Below, piece after piece: positions 43,600 through 55,086 of a DNA stretch of 64,000 nucleotides (its first letter is position 1; every line of letters starts with the position of its first letter). The notes under the pieces were generated by a model that saw only the letters and a list, made by a program, of their open reading frames with translations, was not told the origin of the DNA and did not search any database. The translations under genes and the position numbers were made by a program. The stretch lies in assembly GCA_012656075.1 (NCBI GenBank), contig JAAKBF010000063.1, positions 124,001-188,000 of the forward strand, given 5' to 3'. This DNA is from Phytophthora hibernalis (taxonomy: Eukaryota; Oomycota; Peronosporomycetes; Peronosporales; Peronosporaceae).

Positions 43600-44834
43600 A
43601 TGACGTCGTACCTGCCGTTCGCGCAGTCGAATGTGTTCCGCACCAAGCGCAAAATGTCTGGCCCCGCGGGCTCTTGGGGAGCGCTGGACGAGAAGCCCGT
43701 GGCCGTGGAGAGGGACGCAGCCCCAGCCACTGGTGCGACTCGGTGGACTACCGCGAGGTGGCGGGCTTCGTGCTCTTCGCGCTGTACATGGTGGCGGACG
43801 TGGGGCTGGGCGTCATGGTCTGGGTCACCTTCTTCAAGTTCCTCGTCGAGTCGGACCCGCAGCGCTCGCGCGCCACGTGGGGCGGCCTGTGGCTGCTCTT
43901 CGCCGGTACCTTCGTCTATGTCCGGCGCCTCGTGCGATCACATGTGGACGCGCACCTGCGTGGGATGATGGACCACGCCGAGATCTTCGTGGCCATGTCG
44001 CTCGTCATGGTCTTCTCTGTCAACGTCGCCTTCTACCTGCACGTGCCCGCCGCCACGCCGCTCAAGGACTTGGGCTTTATGCTCATCCCGGAGCAGGGCC
44101 TCCACTCGGCGTGGCGTCCCGTGAGCGACATCCTGACGGCCGGCGTGCCCGTCACGTTCCTGCTGCAGACCATGGTCATGACCCGCCCCAACCGCTGCCG
44201 CATCGTGTCGTCCTTCTTCCGTATCGCCACCATCTGCTACTTCCTGCGCATGCTGAGCGTGTCCGTGACGTCGCTCCCGGGGCCTGCGCCGCACTGCCGC
44301 GTCGGCAGCCCCGACTACTTCCCGCCCAAGACGTGGATCGACATCGTCACGCGCGTTGGACCCATCTACGGCAACTACAACTCGTGCGGCGACCTCATCT
44401 TCTCGGGCCACATGGCGTACACGAACTCGGCTGTGCTGCTGTACTTGCGCACGCTGGACCGCAACTTTGCGGGCCGTACTGCCTCGAAGATTCGCTGGGC
44501 CTGCGGCATGGCGTATCTTGCGATCCTGGCGGCGCTGTGCATCGCCGGACGCAAGCACTACACTGTGGACGTAGTGCTGGGGCTCATCATCTCGGCGCTC
44601 GTGTTCTTCCACTTCGAGCACAGCTGGACGCCGCTGTGCTTCCAAGTGCCGCACGGACTGCTCCCGCTGGCCGACCTGCAGCGGATGTACGGCTCGCAGT
44701 GGCGGAAGCGCTTCAGTATGGACGTGACGGACGAGGCGCTGAACGAGCTGGATGACGCCGAGGCTGGCGAGGAGTCCCGACGACTGCTCAAGACGACCGC
44801 GTCGAATTATAACCAGGTGCAACTCATCTGCTGA
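43600..44834 (+). CDS. Sphingomyelin-synthase-like (PAP2-C) membrane enzyme, N-terminal frameshift
   Basis: The main frame (to 44834) is a multi-pass membrane protein with the sphingomyelin synthase family core: RIATICYFLRMLSVSVTSLP (D2-like), SCGDLIFSGHMAYTNSAVLL (D3, catalytic His) and GRKHYTVDVVLGLIIS (D4, catalytic His and Asp). The family transfers phospho-head groups between phospholipids and ceramide in Golgi or plasma membrane; the exact donor (choline, ethanolamine or inositol) cannot be read from sequence. This frame has no ATG upstream of the first membrane segment. The only good start, ATG 43600 (MTSYLPFAQSNVFRTKRKMS), is in another frame, joined if one base is restored near 43715-43730. 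It is an isolated host gene within the transposon island. Confidence 0.85.
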
Positions 44835-44899
44835 GCGTCGCCCGCCTTCGAGAGAGGGCTCCTCGAACGTGCCTCCTCGAAGGTCAAGTCGATACGGAG

Positions 44900-44950
44900 C
44901 CAAGTGGGTTTCAATGGACTGAATTTTGCATATCATTGAAACCCACTTGG
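44900..44950. repeat. Perfect 17-bp inverted repeat downstream of the SMS-like gene
   Basis: CCAAGTGGGTTTCAATG, a 17-nt spacer, then CATTGAAACCCACTTGG. It sits 66 bp after the stop codon and would fold into a strong hairpin in the 3' UTR. It could equally be a short foldback element. Confidence 0.9.
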
Positions 44951-45557
44951 ACATACCGGGCGGTAAAATACAACATCTCCCAGAAAGCGACATCACGTCC
45001 AAGTTTCTATCAGGAACGTGCAGTATTATTGGATATTGTGAATCCCAGCTATATTTGGATATCTGGGGCGATTGACCAAGTCGCCAGGAAATCGACCGGC
45101 CAATCTGATTGGCCAAAAACTTAATACACGGTTTCTTTTCGTCACGCAACTCAATCGTCGTTGCCTTCGCTGAGCTAGCGGTAAGAACTTGCGCAGGAAC
45201 CTGCGTTCGACAAGCTAATCATTACATGTATAACATCTATGTATCAGCCATCTAACTGGAACCATGGAGGAGTCTGCCACTAAGCAGCACGCCCACCTAC
45301 ACACAGTTTTTCACTGTTTGTATGGTTTCTACTGTCTAGGATACACGCGGAAGGAATGCAAGAGTTTAAAATAAATCGCCTAGAACGGTTATTAATAGTA
45401 GCTGGATAACAGTTTACAAGCGTATCCGCGCGCTGACAATACCCCAGCCTGCAAATACAGAGTCTTACATAGGCAATGGCTCTGCGAATTGTACGCGAAG
45501 CAGCCCCTTGCATACTTGGACGAAGCACAGGATGCTTTTAAACGAGTCCACCGTCTT
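44951..45557. other. Stretch without recognised gene
   Basis: Only short frames occur here. No repeat or RNA gene was identified. Confidence 0.5.
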
Positions 45558-46130
45558 TCAGAATAATACTACAGTACTGTACCCCAATGGGCAACACATA
45601 CATAGTATTATACATGTTCTACGTACTAGTAGTTGCGTACGGTGACGTAGTTCTCCACATTTCGGCGCGGATGCTTTTACTTCGAAGTAATACGTCTCAC
45701 CCGACGTATCGCGCTGCCCAATCGTGCTCTTCACAATCGGTCGAACAATCCGCTGCAACCGATGTTGCTCCTCAGTTGATGGTGCTGCTAGGGATGCTGG
45801 AGACGCGTGAGACGGTGGATCAGCGGGCGTTGACGCCGCTGGTGGTGGAGCTGGATATATATGAGTAGCCCGATCAGCGGATGTTGACACAGCTGGTGGC
45901 GCAGCCGGAGATGCACGAGTAGGCCGGCGAGCTTGAATAGACGCCGCTGGTGATGCAGCCGGAGATGCTGCTGAAGTTGCACGAGTTGGTTGACCAGCGA
46001 GCGTTGGGGGCGTTCGCACGCGATGTGTATACGGTGATGTTATCTTGTGAGGGTACCGTGGAAAGTAGAAGTGATCATTCAGATAGCTCTCTCTTATCTG
46101 GTAGCTGCTTTTGGCTTGGCAGCCAACCAA
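45558..46130 (-). other. Pro/Ala/Ser/Thr-rich ORF with degenerate repeats
   Basis: This 190-codon minus-strand frame contains about five degenerate repeats of a P-T/S-x-A-S-P-A-A-x-P unit (for example PTRASPAAPPAVSTSADRA) between 45780 and 46010, with RLQRIVRPIVKSTIGQR after them. It may be the end of a retrotransposon polyprotein or simply an imperfect minisatellite open in this frame. It lies beyond the 3' end of Copia element 2. Confidence 0.3.
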
Positions 46131-46237
46131 GCTTTCCTACGTCTTCTGAATCCTAAGATGGGGCGACCAAACCGGTCTGCAGACCGCGGTTTACTCAGTT
46201 TCCTACACTCCTTCTCGGTCGTCTACGTCTTGGAGAT

Positions 46238-48331
46238 CTACCTCAAGTTGAAAATGTTTCGCAGCTCCGCCATCCTTGGTGCCGGGAGCGCCTTCGTCAG
46301 GAGGTCCGCCATCATCAGGCGCGACTCCACGTACTGGGGCTTTCGCGTAGTCGCAGATGATGTCCACGTGCTTCGCACTGGACATGCTGTCCTCGGACTC
46401 CAGCTACTTAATTGCGGCCTGATTGTCCATCAGCATCGGCATTGGCTCCACTACCCGGAAACCGAGCTCGCGTAATAGCTCACGCAGATCCACTGCACAA
46501 CAGCGCCATCCAGTGTGATGCCCCCGCCGGTCACTGACTTCCTGTCGCCCTTGTCAGCGGCGAAGTCCGCGTCGCTCCAGCTCTGCACTGCGATCTGGTT
46601 ACCTTCGCTCGCTGCGACCTGCATCCCGAGCTTGAGACTCTTCGTCTCCTTCAGGTATCGTGCGATCCTTTTCGCGAGCTTCCAGTCGCTCATGGTCGGC
46701 TGGTGCGTTCGTCGTGTCGCCTTGTGCACGGCGAAGCTGATATCCGGCCTCGTGCAGCGCGCAATCCACAGCAGGCTGCCCACGAGTGATTGAAAGTCCC
46801 GAACTGTCGGCTCGCCTCGAGTACTCGACTTCAATAGCAACTGGGGGTGCCGCACTTCAGCTTCGTTGCACTCATCACTGATGGGTCCGCGCACTCCGTT
46901 TGCGTCCGCGAGCCTATGCTGCTCCAGCAGCTCCTCGATAGTGGCCTGCTGGTCCAGCGAGTATCCGTCGCTACCCAGCTGCACGCGCATGCCAAGGAAC
47001 TTCCGCACGTCGTCGAGGTCCTTGATCGAGAGGGAGCTCATCAAAGTGAAGAAGTCCTCTACCAGGCTGGGAAGGGACGCAGTGACCAGGAGGTCATCCA
47101 CATACACACCCACGATGATCATCTCGGTCCCCTGGCGCCTGTAGTACAAGCACATGTCCGTCACGCAGCGCGTGAACCCGGCCTCCACGAGTTTGGCGTG
47201 AAGCAACTTGCTCCACAGCCTTCCAGCCTGCTTCAGCCCATACAGCGACTTCTTCAATCACAGAGCCAACTTGGCTTTGGCGTTCACGCCAAGCTTGCGT
47301 AGCACGGCGTCGGGTATCACCATTCCTTGTGGGATGTGCAGGTAGATCCCGAGGTGCTTCTCCTTGTTCGCCTTGACGTACGCGTTGGGGATGTCTCCGT
47401 GCCTCGCGGGTACGCCCCACTGGCGTGCGAGCACCAGAACCGCCTTTACCGTGCACAGCTCCATGACTGCCGCAAATGTGAGCCTGTAGTCGACGCCGAA
47501 CAACTGCTCGTTGCCGCACGCGACGAGGCGGGCTTTGAACCGCTCGATGGCGCCGTCCGCATCGGTCTTGGTCTTAAAGACCCACTTGGTGTGCAGCACA
47601 TGGCTGTCGCTCGGCGGCACCTCGACCACCCAGACGCCGTTCTCCTCGAGTGCCTCGAGCTCTTCCGCCATGGCAACTGTCCACGTGCCCTTGAGCTCGC
47701 TCCGCACGGCCTGCTCGTAGTTCTTCTGGTCCATCTCGCGAACGCTGTTCACCACGTCGCGGACTTGTCCAGTACCTTCACCATCTACGTCCTGACTCGC
47801 CGCTGTCTCAGCAGCCTTACGCGCCACTGATTGTGTGTGCTGCTGTTCACGGGTCCAGTTGCTCCTCCGACCGCGATGCTTCTTCTTCGAAGCTGCTCCC
47901 ATGCCGCCTCTCGTTGGAGTGTCGACATTCTCAGTCATATCGTCCGACTCGGTGAGGTGCACTCGACGCAACTGCGCGTTCTGGAGGGTCTCCTCGTTCC
48001 TGATGTGCTGGATGACCACCACGACCTTGTCCCTCGGGATATATACTCGATACCCCTTCATTTCGTCGCTCTTGCCCACAATCATGCCGGGCTTACCTCT
48101 CTCGCCCAGCGACTTGTTCTTGGCGTCCCTGTGCACCGTGCACGGTGAGCCGAAGACCACGATGTCGCTCAGGTCGGGCGTGCTCTTTGTGCGTATCTGC
48201 AGCGGGGACTTCCGGCCCTGGTTCGCCTTGCTCGGGCTCCTGTTCAGTATGTAGGCCGCGTACTCCGCCGCATCGCCCCAGAAGTTCAGCGGGAGACCCC
48301 AGGCAAACACCATGCTTCGCACCATGTTCAC
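46238..48331 (-). pseudogene. Copia element 2 pol: integrase C-terminus, RT and RNase H
   Basis: The first frame (48331-47258) has LNFWGDAAEYAAYILNRSPS (integrase end), then TWTVAMAEELEALEENGVWV and VLHTKWVFKTKTDADGAIER (RT start). A single in-frame TGA at 47258-47260 follows KLAL. The same frame continues as KKSLYGLKQAGRLWSKLL, IVGVYVDDLLVTA (RT active site) and FQSLVGSLLWIARCTRPDIS, up to 46451. RNase H then continues in another frame, ending LMMADLLTKALPAPRMAELR at about 46238. One stop and at least one frameshift therefore separate it from an intact polyprotein. Confidence 0.9.
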
Positions 48332-49980
48332 GATGGTGCGGTGCCTCCGCTCAGCCTTGCCATTGCTGGCTTGGTTGCGCGGCTCGCTGACCTGTCGCCC
48401 GATCCCGTGTCCTTGCAGAACAAGTCCAGCGTCTGGTACTCACCACCGCCGTCCGTCCTCAGCACGTGGATGCAGCAGTTAAGTTAAAAGAACGCCATGT
48501 GGTGCTTGTATTTCTGCGCGGCGACGTCCTTCGTCTTTGCCAAGAACACCCTGCAATAGTTGGTGCGGTAGTCGATGAAGTTGACCATGTACCTGTTCCC
48601 GAGCCTGTCCCTTGGAGTTATCGGCCCCTTGAGGTCGGAGCAGTGATCACGTCGATGGGCGAGTTAGTCCCGGTGTCCTTGCGTGACTGCTTGTTCTTGG
48701 TCTGCTTGCCCTGCGCACAGGCGAGGCAGTTCGCCCTCACCTCGTCAGTGAGCGCGATCCCCGACGCTGGGTCCTTCGCCATGAGCAGGATTGTATCGTA
48801 GTGCAGGTGAGCGAGCCTGCGGTGGAAGTGCTTGAGCGACCCCTCTGCACATCTCGTCCCACCTCTTCTTCGTTCTGGGCGAGCACGGACATCAACACGT
48901 CACCCGCGCACCTGCTGCTGCTGCTGCTGCACCCATGCTCTCGCACAAGCAGCACGTTGTTGGACTTCTCGACGTCGAAGATCGCCGGCCCACCGTTCAT
49001 GGCGGTGACGACACGATGGCGTCCTCGGTACGCGATCCCGTATCCCTTGGCCTCCAACAAACCGTACGAGATGATGTTCCTCCCCAAGTTCGCTGCGTAC
49101 TGCACGCCCAGCAGCCGGACCCTTGTCGTCCTCCCCATCACTGTCGCCACGATCAGTACGCTCCCGCGCTTAGTGATTCTTAGGGGTCCGCTGCGACGCA
49201 CTCGCCGGTGTAGTCCTCGGCATCTTCGAGCAGTCTCGCGTCATTCACGAGGTGACGGCTCGAACCGCTGTCGAGGATCCAGAGCCCTTTCTCGAGGCTC
49301 GAGTCCTCGATGGCCAACACGAAGTCCGCGTCGCCACCCTTGCTCCAGTCCTTCTTGCTGTTCGGGCACGCCGCCTTCAAGTGACCGACCTTCCCGCACT
49401 TGAAGCACTTCCGCGTGTCCTGCTGGTCGTACTGGATGTTGTTCACGACGTCGCGCCCCATCTGCTTACCGCGGATCTCGATCTCGGTCGACTGCGCGAA
49501 GTGCGCCAACTCCTCCGCTTGCCGCAGGTAGTCCGTGCGCGCGAAGTTCAGACGCGAGAGCATCGACACTCGCATCGCGGTGTCTGCGTAGTGGACGATG
49601 TTATCCTGCACCAGGTTGTCCGCACCCCTGCACGCCTCGCTGACCGCCACCAAGTAGAGGTAGTGTTCAGTCCAGCTCCTCTTCGTGCTATTGGGCGCGG
49701 TGAACATCTTCATGCTCTGCGCCGGCGTAATCTTGTGTGCAGCGGGCGCTGCATTGCGTGCTGCAACGTGGGCTGCTCCTCCCACCACCCTTCCACCTGT
49801 CGGTTGTAGTACCGCTCAGCCATGCCAGTTAAGTGGTGGCCCAGGACGTCTACCTTGATGTCCTCCGTCCACTGGAACCTGCTGGCGCGCTCCGCGAACT
49901 GGATTTGGCGCACGAAGCGCTTCCCCAGGAAAGAAACCCGCTCCACAGACCCTGGTACAGCTCCTTGCCATCGCAAGCGG
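48332..49980 (-). pseudogene. Copia element 2 gag-protease-integrase N-terminal region
   Basis: Gag (KRFVRQIQFAERASRFQWTE; HYLYLVAVSEACRGADNLVQ), CCHC knuckle (CFKCGKVGHLKAAC, near 49405), protease (LWILDSGSSRHLVND, near 49265) and the post-protease region (RTTRVRLLGVQYAANLGRNI) lie in two or three minus-strand frames between 49980 and 48737. The integrase start between 48737 and 48332 is frameshifted. Gag begins further right, near 50080. Typical oomycete Copia order. Confidence 0.85.
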
Positions 49981-50123
49981 ACAATGCTTGAGGAGGTGTT
50001 CCTTGGCGCCGCGCTTGACCACGCCCAGCTGCTGGCGAGGCACGCCTTCCTGGGCTTGGTCCATTCTGTCTGCGCTCTTCGTCCATTGAGATCTGACTCA
50101 CGGAAACCACTTTGATTATGCAT

Positions 50124-50788
50124 ATTTTATGAAATTACAGAGGGAGGTCGATTGGCTGGCGGTTTATTGAACCAACCGCCCTGTCCAGTTCTGAGTAGAA
50201 CCCACAATAATAGTACAGCAGGTGCGTGTCCTCGTAGGTCGTTCTGAGTTTAATGGCGCGCCCTACGTATCTAAACCACACAGGACGCGCGTTACCGGTA
50301 GTATTGGTACCGGTATGCGGAACATATATAATACTACCGCAATAACTACAAACCATAGCAATTTTAAGCCAGCAAAGGTGTAGACTAATATAGCTTGACT
50401 ATTATCGAATTTGCTCAGAGCTTCAATTGTGATTATTACTATACTAAGCTTGTGAAATATAATACTATTAATTAGCAATCCGTAGTAGCAATATTAGTTT
50501 TACAAGCTATCCAGCGCTTACGATTCGCGGGAGTTTGCTCGAGAATAGGCTTACCGGTAACGAATGTGCTGGCTTGAGCGAGTTAGATGTGTCCTCTCCT
50601 CCGAGGTCGGCTTGCTGCTTTTTAACAACACCGGTATGTACCAACGCTGTCCGATTCGTCTCCTGATGCCTCGCCATCTTGAGTCTTGAATGAACTATTC
50701 CGGCCAACTTTAATCCGAAAACCACCCTAAACCAGTACATTTACAGATTCAGAATCTGATACCCAGGCACTTTTTGGTCCGGACCAAA
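50124..50788. other. Intergenic region between Copia element 2 and the next gene
   Basis: No gene was recognised. AT-rich with several ACCGGTA motifs. The last 80 bp should contain the promoter of the two-exon gene. Confidence 0.5.
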
Positions 50789-51752
50789 ATGGACATTCTG
50801 AGCGTCGACGTGCTGCCTCCCGCGGGCCACGACGGGGACGACGAAGCCAGCGAGGAGCACGCATTACTACGACTAGACGTACCTTCTAGCTCTCTGCAAG
50901 ACGGTAGCGACGACGGCGCAGTATTAACCGAGCAGGACGCCGTCTCCTACGACGCCTCCCAGGCCACCAATTCCCCTCAAAGTCAGCGTTCCGAGACCCG
51001 CAGACGCCGCAAAATCGGCAAAGTCCTGCAGCTGGTGCTGCTAAGGAAGTACGTACAGTGTGCCAAGCAGCTCAGCCGTCTACCGGACCGCTTGACCACG
51101 GAGCAGCTGCTGGAACAGGGCTACGACGAGTTCTACTACCAAGGAGGCAACCTCAACGAGCCGCGACTGAGCTACGCGGCCTTCCTCAAGCTTGTCCGTA
51201 ACAGGAGGAGCGAAGTGGTCAGACATACACATGGAGCAGGCTCCATTTCCCAACGGTGAGTGTTTTTAGAGGCTTTCGTACTTTTTAGTAGAGGTTTTTA
51301 GTACTTTTTAGAGCTCATGAAGGTGCTTTTGTAGAGGAACGAGACGCCATCAGAAGGAGCAAATGGAGATCCGAGCTCTGATTGACGAGCTGGAGCATGT
51401 CCGACATGGACAAGGGCGGGGATCGCTGGAGTACGACACTTTGGGGCCTTCGAGTGCTGCAGTTGACCATACACGGAACGTCATGACGGACACGTCGGTG
51501 CCCATTCTGTCGGACTCGTCGTCCCTCATGGGTGACGCAGGGACGGACGGCGGAGTGTCGGCGGGGGACCTGTCTACGGCGGAGACGTACTCGTCCGTCA
51601 TGTCTGGGGCAGACAGTGGCGGCGATGAGGTTGTGGTCTCTCGGTCCAAGCTGGACTTGATGCTGCGCGTGGCCCAGGAAACGCTGCTGGCACAGAAGAA
51701 GATTCTCGAGGAAGTGAGGGCGATGGAACAACGAGTGGCGGGCATTCATTAA
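50789..51752 (+). CDS. Unrecognised two-exon gene
   Basis: Exon 1 is 50789-51255 and exon 2 is 51335-51752, separated by a 79-nt intron with GTGAGT donor, a CTCATGA branch-like site and TTTTGTAG acceptor. The joined length is 885 nt, an exact 294 codons plus stop. The protein has an acidic N-terminus (MDILSVDVLPPAGHDGDDEA), a basic patch (SETRRRRKIGKVLQLVLLRK), a region around YDEFYYQGGNLNEPRLSYAA, a Ser/Thr/Asp-rich middle and a C-terminal coiled-coil-like helix (LMLRVAQETLLAQKKILEEV). I recognise no family. The reading frame is intact, which makes it one of the few undamaged models here. Confidence 0.75.
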
Positions 51753-51993
51753 ACATGGCTGTTTTCAGAGGCCGAGAAGGTGGTGAAGTGACGGAAGTGC
51801 GTTGGTATTCTCGGTAATGTATTCTGTTTGGATTGGTAGAGCTGCGTTCGGGTGAATTGACATTTGCCATGGCGAATAGGTAAGTGACAAACGACCTTTT
51901 CGGGTCTGTGGTCGTCTATCTATGGTGTTATTAAAGTGAAGGGGCGGTTGCAACGATGGACTTGGTAAAAAGCCAGACTCGAGTGCAGGAAGG

Positions 51994-53928
51994 ATGGCAG
52001 ACCTCATCGAGAAAATCGGCAGATTTTTCGCCGAGCAGGAGGCTCAGATCCAGGAGACTTACACACAAGCCGCCCGGGTGCCGACTCGTGCTCTACCGAG
52101 ACCTTCTCCTCCCGTGCATAAGGTCCCAACTTATCCCAATGCGCGTCCGCCGGATTTTGACCGAGGATCTCCAGTCGCCAACCCTATTTCAAAGCCGCTA
52201 CGCAATACTAGTAGCTCGGTGGCCCGTCCACGATTGTCTTTCAAATCGGATGTGGAGTCCGCGGTGCCATTGCAATCTCCTCAATGTCCGCTCGAAAGCA
52301 TCAACCAGATACTCAACGGCGTTCAGCAACATAACAAGGTTCGGGATACCCTTCCCTTGAGTTCTTCGGTGACTCAATCGATGTCGAGAAACGGGCTGCC
52401 ACCAGAAGACATTTGGAGTCGTAAATTGAGTGGAGGCGTGGTTTCTTGGACATCTTCTTCGCCAGCATCTACAAGTAGTAGCAGGGGCTCGAGTGTCCAA
52501 GACGAAGGCCGCTCTCCTCATACCAGCTCCAACATGAACGAAACACCTCGCAAGCCACGTCCGCCACAACAGAAAAATCGTAAGTGCCTTCGCAAAAAGA
52601 AGCGCGGCATGTCCAAGCATCCAGGAAACCAGGAAGATGACCAGCCAGATCCCAAGCGGGTAGCAAAGGAGAATGCTGAGAAAGTTGCAGCGGCACTTGT
52701 ACTCGCTCAAGAGCGCGCAAAGCGTATTCAACAGGATAAGCTCCAGTCGGATCGTGAGAGGGAACTCGAACGCCAAGAGACAGCATTTCGACTGCAAGAG
52801 CAGATGACGAGAATTGAAGCAGTACGTGCAAGGTCGTTCAGACATTCGTCGTCATCGACAATGACGCCTGCACGCTCGTTGTCGTATAACGAGTCCAAAG
52901 GCAACGACCACGAAACGGATTCGGTCTGGACGGCAGACGCCAGTGATATAGTGGAGCTCCATAAGACACCGAGTGCGTTTATGGCTGAGCTGGAAGCACA
53001 ACTACGAGATAAAGTAAGTGGTGTGTGTCGTTTGCACGCGGCGGCGAGTTGTCTGACCATTATCCGTTTGTTGTCTTGGTCTAGATGTCTCTGGAGATGC
53101 ATCTGAAGCAGAGCTGCATTGCAAAACACAAGCAGCGTGAGCGCGTTCGTCTCAAGCTTGATAAATTTGTGCAGCAGAACGCTGTTCAAAGTTCAAAAGT
53201 TGCTCGTCTATCAGCTATGAAAGCTTCCTAGAAATGGAGCTTGCAGCTGTGCTTGATGATACAGCTCAAACACGACAGCAGCGAAGAGAGCTTGAACTCG
53301 CCGATGAAAAGAGCGCGTGAGGCGGCAGCGAGAAGCAGAGAGGGCGTTGCAAATACGTCTGCGTGAAGAAGAGTGGACCAGTATGATGGTGGACGAGAAG
53401 GCCCGGTCTCAAGTTGCTGCGGCAGCGCGGGTAAAAGCCAGCAAACGAGTGGAAGCACACTCAGCGAAGCTCCGGAGGATGTTGCAAGCTTATCAATACG
53501 AACCACGCCATTCTATGAGCAGCGACTTGTCCACCAGTACTCGGAGCAACAACAACAACGATGTCAATCACAGCGACGACGAAAGTGATGCGTCCATCTC
53601 TCGTTCAAGTACTGAGAATTTGTTAAGCAAACCCGTCCAACCTTTCAAGATGAATTTCTTGTTGCCACCAGAGCTCGCAGACTTTGAAGAGGTTGGTCTT
53701 TGCGGTAGCAGTGATTGTTTGCAACATTCAGGCATTGCGAATGGTGACAGCGAGGTAAATATGCCAAACAACAACGAGAACTCTGAGGACTGCACGAAAG
53801 CTGCGAGCCCAATACAGCCTAAATCTACGGCGCCATTGCCATTTCAGTGGCAAATTCCAACATTTCCCGACCAACTTCAGTTCAGTCAAGTGCTTCTTGA
53901 CATGATCAGCGACGATGAAGACAAGTAA
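51994..53928 (+). CDS. Coiled-coil protein, one intron, two frameshifts
   Basis: ATG 51994 opens a frame to an intron starting GTAAGT near 53013 and ending TTGGTCTAG near 53083. Joining gives RDK then MSLEMHLKQSCIAKHKQRER. After MKAS a stop occurs near 53229, and a second frame change near 53305 follows ELELADEK; one restored base at each place would continue to RRQREAERALQIRLREEEWT and the stop at 53928. The protein has a Ser/Pro-rich first half and long charged helices (RVAKENAEKVAAALVLAQER; RERELERQETAFRLQEQM) typical of cytoskeletal or centrosomal coiled-coil proteins. Family unknown. As sequenced it would be truncated at about 400 residues. Confidence 0.65.
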
Positions 53929-54436
53929 TGAGGGAAAAGAACTTTTGCGAAGCACGGATGTTTGCGAACACCACTTACTGTTAGTGTTAAGTAAAATTCA
54001 CAAGCATGTCTGTGGAGTACACTGCGGTAGCTGGAATCCAACTGCTGGATTACAAAAGTGCTCTGAACGAACGATCAACACAGCGGGAATGCAGCTCACG
54101 AGAAGCGTTGTGGAGCGCTGCTCGGATGACTTTCTGTCTACAGATCAGCCCTAATATTTTCTGATGAAGGCGTGTGACCCAAATCCTTAGCAGTTTTGAG
54201 ATGTTCTTGAACGAAGCGAAGGAATGACTGTGATATGAAGAAGGTAAATACTCCTTTTGGGCTTTGATGAATTCCGAAGGAGTTGTCTGGGGAGAGAAAA
54301 CTAACAATCCACCATCGTTTCGATGATAGCTTCTTTCATCAATGGGGTCATTCAAAGGCACCCCCATCTTTCACTTTCTCCACGAACGTTTAGCTCAATT
54401 CAGTGGCAACATTGTTAAACTCGCCAAGCTTCCACC
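53929..54436. other. Intergenic region before an elicitin-like gene
   Basis: No gene was seen. GCTCAATTCAGTGGCAACAT (from 54392) is a partial resemblance to the oomycete initiator but is too weak to call. Confidence 0.4.
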
Positions 54437-54923
54437 ATGCGGTTCTTACCAGCTGCCGTTCTGCTCTCAGCCTACACTGTTGACGCCGGAAACTGTACCA
54501 TTCAAGCGATGAACGACACATTGCAACCGCTTGAATCGACCCCGACTTCGCCGCCTGTCAGACCGACAGCAACTACACTATGCTGTCATCCGTGGCACCT
54601 TCACTCGCCCAGACCAGAGGCTTCTGTGCAAGTTCTGCGTGCCAGGCTCTGCTAAGCGCCACTTTGTCGTCCAGTGCACTACCTGACTGTCAGGTGATCG
54701 CCGGCGTCCACACTCTTAAACTTTCCGACGCGCTGGCCATGGTCGCCTCAAGTGTGCACCAGCCACAGAAGTGCTGAAACTGGAAGAGCGCGCCGTCGAC
54801 AAACCCGAAATCCGCAGCAAGGCGCAACGCGCTTCAGGTCACGTCGCGACTGTTTTGGGCCATTCTGCACCAATGGACGAGGTAGGCGAAGTCGCCGGCG
54901 CGCTGCTCACTCTACTGCGTTAA
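54437..54923 (+). pseudogene. Elicitin-like gene with two frameshifts
   Basis: A signal peptide (MRFLPAAVLLSAYTVDA) is followed by GNCTIQAMNDTLQPLESTP. A base is missing near 54540, after which the domain continues in the next frame with ACQTDSNYTMLSS and GFCASSACQALLSATL...LPDC. A second missing base near 54750 (TCAAGTG) precedes a C-terminal tail (KLEERAVDKPEIRSKAQRAS, VLGHSAPMDEVGEVAGALLT) to 54923. It is a close paralogue of the gene at 56570-57037, matching it in tail as well as domain (VLGHSAPMDE against ILGHSVPMDE). It is either a pseudogene or an intact gene with two homopolymer miscalls. Confidence 0.75.
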
Positions 54924-55086
54924 TAGTCCAAGTTGAAGTTGACTTAAACGTCCACCACTGTCCTCCATTGTTTCAGCTCACTTTCATCCAATCGTTTGCC
55001 TTCCTCGTCTCCCAATCGTCCAGGCATGCGTGTCAGACGTAACGGTCTCAGTTAGCCACTTGAGCACCAACCAGCAGCCACACGCC

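Larger units (their letters stand above)
46209..50115 (-). mobile_element. Copia element 2
   Basis: A minus-strand Ty1/Copia element running from a possible primer-binding site (TGGTTTCCGTGAGTC, near 50110) to a purine tract (GAGAAGGAG) and a TG start of a presumed 3' LTR at about 46209. The parts are described separately. No matching 5' LTR was found to the right of 50115, so the element is incomplete or its LTRs have diverged beyond recognition by eye. It is better preserved than element 1 (two frames of 357 and 268 codons separated by one stop). Confidence 0.85.

Noticed and set aside
43938..45149. 403-residue minus-strand ORF
   Set aside because: Antisense shadow of the GC-rich sphingomyelin-synthase-like gene; composition (His/Arg/Val/Gln) is typical of a mirrored frame.
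47327..49809. Plus-strand ORFs of 100-200 residues across Copia element 2
   Set aside because: They are antisense to gag-pol with recognised motifs on the minus strand.
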